40,791 nucleotides of DNA, from contig NZ_VOWY01000019.1 of assembly GCF_008014645.1 (NCBI RefSeq), positions 1 to 40,791 of the forward strand, read 5' to 3'. Source of the stretch: Collinsella sp. BA40 (GTDB taxonomy: Bacteria > Actinomycetota > Coriobacteriia > Coriobacteriales > Coriobacteriaceae). Position numbers and translations under genes: made by a program. The notes below the pieces were generated by a model, which saw only the letters and a list, made by a program, of their open reading frames with translations, was not told the DNA's origin and ran no database searches. Shown here in pieces: positions 25,474-33,044 of the stretch (its first letter is position 1; every line of letters begins with the position of its first letter).

Positions 25474-27446
25474 CACAGCCCCCTTTGCTGATACAGGCCA
25501 TGGTCGGCAAAGCCCAGGCCGCGGTAATACTCGCGCGTACCCACCGCGCTGATGACGTTGATGCGGTCGTATCCCTCCGCGGCGGCGATCTCGCACGCCC
25601 GCTCCACGAGCCGCCGACCAAGACCAGCGTGCTGGGCGGCATCGCCCGCCTCACCCAAGCGCGCTACGGCGCCGTACACGTGCACCTCGCGGATCATGGC
25701 CTCGCCGGGACGAACGGGCAACTCGTCCGCATGCTTTCGCACATACTCCGGGTTCGGCAGCGATAACCGCAGGAAGCCCGCGATGCGGTCGCTCGGATCG
25801 ACCCACTGCAGGAAGCGCTCGCAGGTGTTCGTTGTCGCGTAGGGCACGACCTCGAGACGCAGCTCATCGAGGCGAACCGAGCCGGTGCCGACCTCGCGGT
25901 AGCGAATCTCGCGAACCGATCCGCCGCGCGGCAACCGCTGCTCCACCAGCTGCCGCAGGTTCGGCTTCTTGTTGCCCGCCTTGATATCGTTGGACGAGAA
26001 GTCGCGAATCATACGCGAGATGCGGCAGAAGGCAGGCGTGGCCAACACGTCGCTCGCAAGGACGTCCATGAGCTCGCCTTCGGTATACGGCACCCACTCG
26101 CCCGCATCGTGGCGACGGCACAGGCGCGCACCCTCGATGAGCGCACACGGATAGAGCTTGATCTCGTCCGGCTGGAAGGCGGGTTCACGCATCAAGCGCT
26201 CGTAGTCGCGCTTGTCGCCCTCGGGCGTGGCGCCCAGAAGGTTGACCATCGCGTGCGCATGGATCTTGAAGCCGAATACGCGCAGCAGCTCGAACGCATG
26301 CGCGATGCGCTCGACGCGGATGCCCCGATCGTTGGCATCGAGAACATGCTGGTCCAGGCTCTGGATACCCATCTGCACCTTCGTGCATCCCAGGCGGCGA
26401 ATCAACTCGAGGGAGCGCGGCGTCACGGCATCGGGGCGGGTCTCGATGACCAACCCGACGACGCGATGGCAAGCGGTCTCGTTGGCGCGCTGCTGCTCCT
26501 CGAGCTCCCCGAGCGTCGCCCGCTGCATATCGGCCGCTGCCCGCCACGCATCGCTGGCGCCATAGAGAGCGCGAAACGCCGCGTTGTACCCCATCGCACC
26601 CGCGTCGATCGAAGCTTGGGCGGCCGTCGCCTTAACCGCAAACGCATCCTGGTCCTGCGGGAATCCGTGCTCGCGATAGAACGCGCGGCGCGCGGCGACC
26701 CGCGGGGGCAGGTCGGCGTCGCGTCGAAGATCGGAGCACGCGGCATCCGCCGCCGAAGCCGGTCCGCAACATGTCGCCGCTTCGCGGGAAGGTGCAACGG
26801 CGCCGGCGCGAGATGAAGGCGGCACATCGACAACGCCCGCATCCCACCCCGCCAGCATGGGGTTCGCCGCCGTGCCTGCGATAGCCGAATCGTTGAGCGC
26901 GCGAAAGAGCTCGGTGATAAACCAGACCTGATAGCCGCGCGGGTAGTCGCTCCACGTGCCCCCCAGCACGATGAGCTCGATCTTATCGATGGCGTGCCCC
27001 ATCTGCGAAAGCGCCGTAAGCCGGGCGGACACCTGGAGATAGGGGTCGAACCAATTCTGCTCGGCGCGCTCGCAGGCGGGCTCCCCGTGCAGGTAGCTCT
27101 TGGGCATGCGAATGTCGTTGGGGCAGTAGAGGCAGTCTCTCGAGCACGGCCACGGTTTGGTTATGACGGTGATGGTCGCCACACCCGACGCGGTGCGCCT
27201 CGGCTTCATGCGAAGCGCCGAGAGCAGCCCGTCCTCGAGCTCGGGAGTTACGTTCCACGACGCCCAGCGCACGGTCTCCTCGCGCTTGACCCGCTGGTAG
27301 AACGGCAGCAAGCGCCGCTTGGCGAACGCCCGCTTATCACCGCCGGCCTCGCGCGCCCGCGCATTGATAAGCTTGACCAGGCGCCGATCGTCCACGATGC
27401 GACCCGCGCGCAGATCCTCGAGTATGTTCAAGATAATCTGTTCCAT
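25473..27446 (-). CDS. elp3: Elp3-type radical SAM tRNA uridine(34) carboxymethylase
   Basis: Protein of 657 residues combining a radical SAM domain and a C-terminal GNAT acetyltransferase domain, as in Elongator subunit 3. It makes cm5U at the wobble position of tRNA from acetyl-CoA and S-adenosylmethionine. The cluster cysteines are C101, C105 and C108 (CSRDCLYCPND). ETRPD and KVQMGIQSLDQHVL belong to the radical SAM part; GLGRRLVERACEIA and YYRGLGF to the GNAT part. A poorly conserved Ala/Arg-rich insert of about 45 residues sits between the N-terminal part and YREHGFPQDQ. The start was set at MEQIILNILEDLR; it has no ribosome binding site, but a -10 box eight bases upstream suggests a leaderless mRNA. 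The stop overlaps the next gene. Confidence 0.95.
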   Translation of the reverse strand: MEQIILNILEDLRAGRIVDDRRLVKLINARAREAGGDKRAFAKRRLLPFYQRVKREETVRWASWNVTPELEDGLLSALRMKPRRTASGVATITVITKPWPCSRDCLYCPNDIRMPKSYLHGEPACERAEQNWFDPYLQVSARLTALSQMGHAIDKIELIVLGGTWSDYPRGYQVWFITELFRALNDSAIAGTAANPMLAGWDAGVVDVPPSSRAGAVAPSREAATCCGPASAADAACSDLRRDADLPPRVAARRAFYREHGFPQDQDAFAVKATAAQASIDAGAMGYNAAFRALYGASDAWRAAADMQRATLGELEEQQRANETACHRVVGLVIETRPDAVTPRSLELIRRLGCTKVQMGIQSLDQHVLDANDRGIRVERIAHAFELLRVFGFKIHAHAMVNLLGATPEGDKRDYERLMREPAFQPDEIKLYPCALIEGARLCRRHDAGEWVPYTEGELMDVLASDVLATPAFCRISRMIRDFSSNDIKAGNKKPNLRQLVEQRLPRGGSVREIRYREVGTGSVRLDELRLEVVPYATTNTCERFLQWVDPSDRIAGFLRLSLPNPEYVRKHADELPVRPGEAMIREVHVYGAVARLGEAGDAAQHAGLGRRLVERACEIAAAEGYDRINVISAVGTREYYRGLGFADHGLYQQRGL

Positions 27447-27454
27447 AGCTCGAG

Positions 27455-27460
27455 ATTGTA
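27455..27460 (-). promoter_or_regulatory. -10 box of elp3, probably leaderless transcript
   Basis: The minus strand reads GGGGTACAAT, then eight bases, then the elp3 ATG. Transcription starting six to eight bases after the box would begin at or next to the start codon. There is no Shine-Dalgarno sequence. Confidence 0.6.
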
Positions 27461-27722
27461 CCCCAGCCACAGCGCGCCCCCTCTCGAACGATGCGAGGCG
27501 CCCTCGCGGTGCCTCCCGCGGTCCAGGCAACGCGGAGCGAAGCGCCGAGCCTCCGGCCATCGCGATCGACCTCCCGTTCTATTCCCGCGGTCTGCCGCCG
27601 AGGAACGAACCGACCCCGCACGCGGCCGCGCAATGACCCCAAGCGCACTTCCCCATCCGGCAAAACACCGGCAAACACCTGTCCATCGTCCGCCGGACGG
27701 CCCCAAAGACACGCGCTCAAAA
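27461..27722. other. Intergenic stretch without a supported gene
   Basis: Between the elp3 promoter and the palindromic element I find no reading frame with a ribosome binding site or recognisable protein, and no clear hairpin with a T-run. The base composition is like that of the neighbours. It could hold the -35 region of elp3 and an unrecognised control region. Confidence 0.6.
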
Positions 27723-27866
27723 GCCCTCCCCCTCGAAGTGAGTGGAAAATCCAAAGAGGGCCGAGTATCCCGCTACAATTGGCAACAAAACCCCAGTTGG
27801 CAGAATCCGATGCACCGGGTCTACTTGCCTGCATCAGAAAAACCCACTCACTTCGAGGGGGAGGGC
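27723..27866. repeat. Palindromic element, copy 1 (144 bp)
   Basis: Two perfect 23-base inverted arms (27723-27745 and 27844-27866) enclose 98 bases. The arm core is CGAAGTGAGTGG, as in copy 2 at 32772-32910. The inside holds AGTAT, TACAAT (27774-27779), GGC and GGCAGA followed by ATGC, short pieces that recur in the same order in copy 2. There is no coding potential. It may be a MITE-like repeat or a structured RNA. Confidence 0.85.
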
Positions 27867-27930
27867 GGGAAAAGACCGCCAAATCGGTCCGATCGACGCA
27901 GCAAGCCATCGAAGAGCATGGAGGGAGTCC

Positions 27931-28764
27931 ATGAAAAGCCACGTCGCACGCGAGCTCATCGCGCTCAACACCGCCTTCTACGCCAAGCACGCCGACTCGT
28001 TCTCGGCCACGCGCACCGCGCCGTGGGAAGGCTGGCGTCGCACCATCGATATCGCCCGGCAACTTGGCGCACTCGAAGGGCGCGAGCCCCGCATCCTCGA
28101 TCTTGCGTGTGGAAACCTGCGCTTCGAGCGCTTTCTCGCCGGAGAGCTGGAGCCGACGGCCGCGCATGTCGACGCCATCGACAACTGCCCTGCGCTCGCA
28201 GCCGATGCCGGCCTCCCGGGGCTCGTCTTTCACGACGTCGACATCCTGGACGACCTCATGGCCTATCGAGATGATCGCGAGCTTGGACCCAAAGTAGGCA
28301 GCACGCCGCCGTGCGCGCAGCCCCGCCTCTGCGTCGACACCGCCCCCGGCGACCTTTCCGTCTGCTTCGGGTTCATGCACCACGTCCCCGGGGCAGACCT
28401 GCGCGCAGCGGTGCTTGACGAGTTGCTCGCACGGACCCGTCCGGGCGGCATCGTCGCCGTCTCGCTCTGGCAGTTCATGGATGACGACCGCCTTGCGCGA
28501 AAAGCGCGGGCAGCAGACGCCGCAGCCCAAATTCTGGAGCCCTGGCGCGACTTCGACGCCTCCGATCTCGAGCCCGGCGACCACTTCCTGGGATGGCAGG
28601 ACCACGAGGGGCCGCTGCGCTACTGCCACCATTTCAGCGAGACGGAAGTCGATGAGCTCGCCGCCTATGCCGCGGACCGTGCGACGGAGGCTGCGCGCTT
28701 CTCGTCCGACGGATCGAGCCACCGGCTCAACCGATACCTCTTGCTGCAGCGCAGCATGCAGTAG
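27931..28764 (+). CDS. Trm9/ALKBH8-like SAM-dependent methyltransferase
   Basis: Class I methyltransferase of 277 residues. The N-terminal segment HADSFSATRTAPWEGW matches the HFSxTRxxPW signature of eukaryotic Trm9 and the ALKBH8 methyltransferase domain, which methylate cm5U34 in tRNA to mcm5U. The SAM-binding motif ILDLACGN, a later FGFMHHV and RPGGIVAVSLWQFM also line up with that family. It is divergent from elp3, whose product is the cm5U substrate of Trm9. It carries a roughly 30-residue insertion after the DVDILDDL segment. GGAGGGA is four bases before the ATG; longer upstream starts run through the palindromic element and are rejected. Family membership is fairly safe; the tRNA substrate is inference. 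Confidence 0.72.
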   Translation: MKSHVARELIALNTAFYAKHADSFSATRTAPWEGWRRTIDIARQLGALEGREPRILDLACGNLRFERFLAGELEPTAAHVDAIDNCPALAADAGLPGLVFHDVDILDDLMAYRDDRELGPKVGSTPPCAQPRLCVDTAPGDLSVCFGFMHHVPGADLRAAVLDELLARTRPGGIVAVSLWQFMDDDRLARKARAADAAAQILEPWRDFDASDLEPGDHFLGWQDHEGPLRYCHHFSETEVDELAAYAADRATEAARFSSDGSSHRLNRYLLLQRSMQ

Positions 28765-28878
28765 CGTCAAAGCCCCCGGCACCGCAGCGTACGCGGCGGC
28801 CCCGAAAGGCGACCGCGCGCCATCCCCCGCCCATCGCGAACCCCGCACGACCTGCACAAGTCCAAGCCCGCAAGCCAT

Positions 28879-28884
28879 TACAAT
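28879..28884 (+). promoter_or_regulatory. Candidate -10 box of trmB and the DUF3516 helicase
   Basis: TACAAT stands 45 bases before the trmB start codon; the -35 region is poor. Confidence 0.4.
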
Positions 28885-28929
28885 AGAAAGTTCGGAAATC
28901 CATCGTTCATGCAGGGGGGAATCACGCGC

Positions 28930-29817
28930 ATGGGCTCAACACGAGCAAGAACACCGAAGAACTTCGTTCTAGACGAGCGCCTCGAGCGCTATCGCGACGC
29001 CATCGAGTACGAGCCCGCGCGCTGGTCGGGGCGCTGGGCGCACATCGCCGCGCCCTCCATCGGCGCGGACGTTGCCGTACCCGCCTATCGCGAGGTGCGC
29101 CTCGACCTGGGCTGCGGCAAAGGCAGCTACCTGGTGGCCGCCGCGCAGGCCGAACCCGACGTCCTGTTCATCGGCATCGATATGCAGCCGGTATGCATCG
29201 CCTACGCCGCCCAGCGCGTCTGCGAGGCGGGCCTGGCGAACGCGCTTCTCGTCCCCGGTAACGGCGAGAAGCTCGCGCACATGTTCGCCCCCGGCGAGCT
29301 CGCCTCCATCACGCTCAACTTCCCCACGCCGCATCCGCGCAAGCGCGAGGCGGCCGAACGCCTCACCACCCTCGACAACCTGCTGGGTTACCGCCCGCTC
29401 CTCGCCGAGCGCGGCACCATCGTCTTGCGCACCGACAGCGAACCGCTCTTCGACTACTCGCTGCCGCAGTTCGAGGCCGCGGGCTTCACCGTGCGCTGGA
29501 CCAGCCACGACGTGCGCGCCGACCACCCTGCCATCCCCATGAGCGAATACGAGGAGCGCCTGGTGGAAGAGGGCGCGACCGTCCACGGCATCTGCGGGGA
29601 GCTGGGATGCGCGCCGGCGGCCGAGCAACTCGAAGCCGGCCGCAAGCACATGCTCGACAGCCTCTACGACTACATCCCCGATGACCTCTACGAGGGCGCC
29701 TACATCCCCCACGGCATGAACTTCGCAATCCAGGCGTTCCGCAACCGCCGCCGCAACCAGGAGCTGCGGGCGCGTCATAGCGCCCCGACCTCCTCCGAGC
29801 CCAACGCAGAAGGGTGA
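28930..29817 (+). CDS. trmB: Divergent TrmB, tRNA (guanine-N7)-methyltransferase
   Basis: SAM-dependent methyltransferase of 295 residues. It has the TrmB layout: LDLGCGKGSYLVAAA, then FIGIDMQPVC, then the family's NFPDPWPKKRH-like motif, here NFPTPHPRKRE, then a TDSEPLFDY segment in place of TDWEPYA. TrmB makes m7G46 in the variable loop of tRNA. The D-to-T and W-to-H changes in the signature make it a divergent member, and the C-terminal 80 residues (EYEERLVEEG and ELGCAP onward) are an extension. The start at 28930 has AGGGGGA upstream; the ATG at 28909 has none. Four bases after the stop the DUF3516 helicase starts, so they form an operon. Confidence 0.8.
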   Translation: MGSTRARTPKNFVLDERLERYRDAIEYEPARWSGRWAHIAAPSIGADVAVPAYREVRLDLGCGKGSYLVAAAQAEPDVLFIGIDMQPVCIAYAAQRVCEAGLANALLVPGNGEKLAHMFAPGELASITLNFPTPHPRKREAAERLTTLDNLLGYRPLLAERGTIVLRTDSEPLFDYSLPQFEAAGFTVRWTSHDVRADHPAIPMSEYEERLVEEGATVHGICGELGCAPAAEQLEAGRKHMLDSLYDYIPDDLYEGAYIPHGMNFAIQAFRNRRRNQELRARHSAPTSSEPNAEG

Positions 29818-29821
29818 TCCC

Positions 29822-32647
29822 ATGCCAGCAATAACCCCCGAATTCGACGCATCTGCCCACGGTTCGCTGGGTTCACTAGCCCCGAGCTGGTGGGAGCCAG
29901 CGGAAGGCGAGGAAGCCGAGCCCTGGCTCGACCTGGAAACCGCCTACCAGCGCTTCCTCGAGTGGGTCGAGGCGCGCGGCATCGAACCCTGGGCGCACCA
30001 GGAGGAGGCCCTGTTCGCGCTCGCCGCGGGCAGCAACGTGATCTTGGGAACGCCCACGGGCTCGGGCAAATCGCTCGTGGCCATCGGCATGATGTTCATG
30101 GCCATGGCAACCGGACAGCGCGGCTACTACACCGCCCCCATCAAGGCGCTCGTCTCCGAGAAGTTCTTCTACCTGGTCGATATCTTCGGTCGCGATAACG
30201 TGGGCATGATCACGGGCGACTCGCATATCAACACGGGCGCCCCCATCATCTGCTGCACCGCGGAGATCCTGGCCAACCAGGCGCTGCGCGAGGGCGAGGA
30301 CACGGACATCGGCGTGGTGGCCATGGACGAGTTCCACTTCTTCTCCGACCCCGATCGCGGCTGGGCCTGGCAGGTTCCGCTGCTCACGCTGCCGCACACC
30401 CAATTCATGCTGATGAGTGCCACGCTGGGAGACACCTCGGCGATCGCCGCCGCCCTCGAGCGCCACACCGGCCGCGACGTCGAGGTCATCGCCGACGCCC
30501 CGCGCCCCATCCCGCTCTCCTACGAATACGTGAAAACCGGCTTGGAGGGCACGGTCGAGCTGGCGCTGCGCCAGGGAGACTCGCCCCTCTACATCGTGCA
30601 CTTCTCCCAGGACGCAGCGTTGCAGAGCGCCCGCGCCCTGGCCAGCTACGGCGTGGCCAGCAAGGAGCAGCGCGAGGCCATCAAGGAGGCCATCAAGGGC
30701 GGCCGCTTCACCACGGCCTTTGGCAAGACGCTCAAGCACCTCATCTCGTGCGGCGTGGGCCTGCACCACGCCGGCCTGCTACCCCGCTACCGCCTGCTGG
30801 TCGAAAAGCTCGCCCAGCAGGGCCTGCTGCCCGTCATCTGCGGTACCGACACCCTCGGTGTTGGCATCAACGTGCCCATCCACACTGTGCTGCTCACCGG
30901 CCTCACCAAATTCGACGGCTACAAGCAGCGCCGCCTGCGCTCGCGCGAGTTCCACCAGATCGCGGGGCGCGCGGGACGATCGGGCTTCGACACGGAGGGC
31001 GTGGTCATCGCCGAGGCGCCCGAATACGAGATCGAGAACCACAAGGCCGAGCTCAAGGCCATGGGCGACCCCAAGAAGATGAAGAAGCTCAAGAAGAAGA
31101 AACCGCCCGAGGGCTTCGTGACCTGGAACGAGGGCACCTTCCAGCGCCTTATCGAGAGCACGCCCGAGACGCTCAAACCCCGCCTGCGCATCACCAACTC
31201 CATGATCTTGGCCGAGGTAGAGCAGGGCGGCGACGCCTGGCAGCGCGTGCTCGCGCTCATCGACGACTCTCTGCAGACACCCGAGGAGAAGACTGCGCTC
31301 AAGGCCCGCGCCGCCGAGATCTTCGCCACGCTCATCGACGCCGGCGTGGTGGTGCGCGAGGAGGTGGAAGACGAGGCGCCGGGCGAGGTCGACGCGACGG
31401 CGGGGAACCGAGAAACCGTCGATGCGGACGGCCCGGGCGATGCCGCAGCTGCCGCCGGCGCCGAAACCGACGCCGACTCCGCCGACGCCGAAACCACAGC
31501 CGCCGTCGCGGCCATCTCTGCCGCCACGGCCGCCGACGCTGCCGACGCCGAAACCGCAGCCGTCATCGCGGCCGATACCGGAGCCGAAAACGCCGCCTCC
31601 TTCCTCGACGGCGCCGCCTCCTACTACCTCACCGTCGACCTGCCCGAGGACTTCGCGCTCGACCAGCCGCTCTCGCCCTTCCTGCTGGCGGCCCTCGAGC
31701 TGCTCGACCCCGAGAGCGACACCTACGCGCTCGACGTCGTCTCCATGGTGGAGGCCACACTCGAAGACCCCAAGCAGGTGCTGCGCGCCCAGGAGCGCAT
31801 GGCGCGCGACCGCGCCATGAACGCCATGAAGGCCGAGGGCATCGACTTCGAGGAGCGCGTGGAGAAGCTGCAGGACGTGACCTATCCCAAGCCGCTCGAG
31901 GAGCTGCTGGACACCGCCTTCGCCCAGTACCGCGCCGAGGTTCCCTGGGCCAACGACTACGAGCTCTCCCCGAAATCGGTCCTGCGTGACATGTTGGAGA
32001 CCGGCTGCGACTTCAAGAGCTACATCGCTCAGTACAAGATCGCGCGCTGCGAGGGCATCCTGCTGCGCTACCTGGCCGAAGCGTACCGCTCGCTCGACCG
32101 CACCGTGCCGCACGAGCACCGAAACGAGCAGCTGAACGACATCGTCTCCTGGCTCGGCCTGGTGGTGCGCTCCGTCGACTCCAGCCTGGTGGACGAATGG
32201 GCCAACGCGGGCGCAACCGAAGACGTGGCCCCGCTCGCCATGGGCGACGCGGTGGTGGCCGACCGCCGCGGTATGACCCTGCTCGTTCGAAACGCCCTGT
32301 TCCAGCGCGTCCGCCTGGCGGCGCGCGGCAAGGCGGCCGAACTCGGCGCACTCGATGAGGATTGGGGGTTCGGCGAGATCCGTTGGAAGCGCGTACTCGA
32401 TGCGTTCTACGACGAGCACGACGAGCTGCTCACCGACGGCGACGCGCGCTCCGCGGCCTTCCTCGCCATCGACGAGGCCGACGAGCTCTCCGAGCACGTG
32501 TGGCATGTGCACCAGATCTTCCACGATGCCGACGGCGATCATGATTTCGGCATCATGGCCGACGTTGATCTCGATGCCACGCAGGACGGCGACGGCATCG
32601 TATTCAAAAACTATCGCGTGGGCGCGATCGAGGAGCTCATGCAGTAA
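29822..32647 (+). CDS. Ski2-like DEAD/DEAH helicase with DUF3516 C-terminus
   Basis: RNA helicase-type protein of 941 residues. Motif I GTPTGSGKS (76-84), motif II DEFH (169-172), LMSATLGD, and the second RecA domain with CGTDTLGVGINVP and QIAGRAGRSG are all present. The C-terminal third is the DUF3516 region found in actinobacterial Ski2/HelY-like helicases (KSVLRDMLETGCDFKSYI onward). Between about residues 525 and 600 lies a low-complexity insert built from repeated Asp-Ala-Glu-Thr-Ala units, probably a flexible linker. The ATG follows trmB by four bases with AAGGGTGA upstream. A strong terminator follows. The family is thought to act in RNA processing or decay; the exact substrate is unknown. 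Confidence 0.9.
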   Translation: MPAITPEFDASAHGSLGSLAPSWWEPAEGEEAEPWLDLETAYQRFLEWVEARGIEPWAHQEEALFALAAGSNVILGTPTGSGKSLVAIGMMFMAMATGQRGYYTAPIKALVSEKFFYLVDIFGRDNVGMITGDSHINTGAPIICCTAEILANQALREGEDTDIGVVAMDEFHFFSDPDRGWAWQVPLLTLPHTQFMLMSATLGDTSAIAAALERHTGRDVEVIADAPRPIPLSYEYVKTGLEGTVELALRQGDSPLYIVHFSQDAALQSARALASYGVASKEQREAIKEAIKGGRFTTAFGKTLKHLISCGVGLHHAGLLPRYRLLVEKLAQQGLLPVICGTDTLGVGINVPIHTVLLTGLTKFDGYKQRRLRSREFHQIAGRAGRSGFDTEGVVIAEAPEYEIENHKAELKAMGDPKKMKKLKKKKPPEGFVTWNEGTFQRLIESTPETLKPRLRITNSMILAEVEQGGDAWQRVLALIDDSLQTPEEKTALKARAAEIFATLIDAGVVVREEVEDEAPGEVDATAGNRETVDADGPGDAAAAAGAETDADSADAETTAAVAAISAATAADAADAETAAVIAADTGAENAASFLDGAASYYLTVDLPEDFALDQPLSPFLLAALELLDPESDTYALDVVSMVEATLEDPKQVLRAQERMARDRAMNAMKAEGIDFEERVEKLQDVTYPKPLEELLDTAFAQYRAEVPWANDYELSPKSVLRDMLETGCDFKSYIAQYKIARCEGILLRYLAEAYRSLDRTVPHEHRNEQLNDIVSWLGLVVRSVDSSLVDEWANAGATEDVAPLAMGDAVVADRRGMTLLVRNALFQRVRLAARGKAAELGALDEDWGFGEIRWKRVLDAFYDEHDELLTDGDARSAAFLAIDEADELSEHVWHVHQIFHDADGDHDFGIMADVDLDATQDGDGIVFKNYRVGAIEELMQ

Positions 32648-32663
32648 ACACGCGAGCAGCACC

Positions 32664-32700
32664 CCGGACCGCCGTTCGAAGGGACGGCGGTCCGGTTTTT
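32664..32700 (+). terminator. Rho-independent terminator of the trmB-helicase operon
   Basis: A 12-bp perfect stem (32664-32675 with 32684-32695), an eight-base loop and a TTTTT run, beginning 17 bases after the stop codon. Confidence 0.95.
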
Positions 32701-32771
32701 AGAACCGGGTCGCTGTTTACAGGCGACCGACCCTCGTGGAAGACCCAAACAAGCCCACCCGAACGCTCTCA

Positions 32772-32910
32772 CCCCCGAAGTGAGTGGAAAAATCATGACA
32801 GGAAAGTATGCTTTACTATGGCGTAGTGCTTACCTGGTATTTTGATGGCAGATTTCATGCTCTAAAGCGGCGTTACTCGCTCGTCTAGATTTTTCCACTC
32901 ACTTCGGGGG
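32772..32910. repeat. Palindromic element, copy 2 (139 bp)
   Basis: Perfect 23-base arms (32772-32794 and 32888-32910) enclose 93 bases. The core CGAAGTGAGTGG is shared with copy 1. Just outside the core, a T:A pair of copy 1 is C:G here, a compensatory change that keeps the pairing. The inside has AGTAT, TACTAT, GGC and GGCAGA...ATGC in the same order as copy 1. It lies after the helicase terminator and is not part of a gene. Confidence 0.85.
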
Positions 32911-33044
32911 CAGAGCCCCGGCAGCCCGCCCTCACCCGTACAATCGACCCAATTCGCGAGACGCGCGCCCATCACCGCGCCGTATCCGCACCCGCAGCAC
33001 GAGCACAACAAGAACGAACGGGCAGAATCGAGGCGCACGGAGCC
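32911..33044. other. Intergenic stretch without a supported gene
   Basis: Between element copy 2 and the 3' end of the kinase gene no reading frame or terminator is convincing. A TACAAT at 32939-32944 on the plus strand could be a chance -10 match; nothing downstream on that strand needs it. Confidence 0.5.

Noticed and set aside
27723-27866. The palindromic elements as simple terminators
   Set aside because: The arms are 93-98 bases apart, no T-run follows, and copy 1 lies between divergent genes where no terminator is needed.
27742-27930. Longer N-terminus for the Trm9-like methyltransferase running through the palindromic element
   Set aside because: The conserved protein starts at 27931 with a good ribosome binding site; the upstream part has no family similarity and spans the inverted repeat.
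32939-32944. Promoter of an antisense RNA to the kinase gene
   Set aside because: Only a -10-like hexamer, without -35 box, terminator or conserved product.
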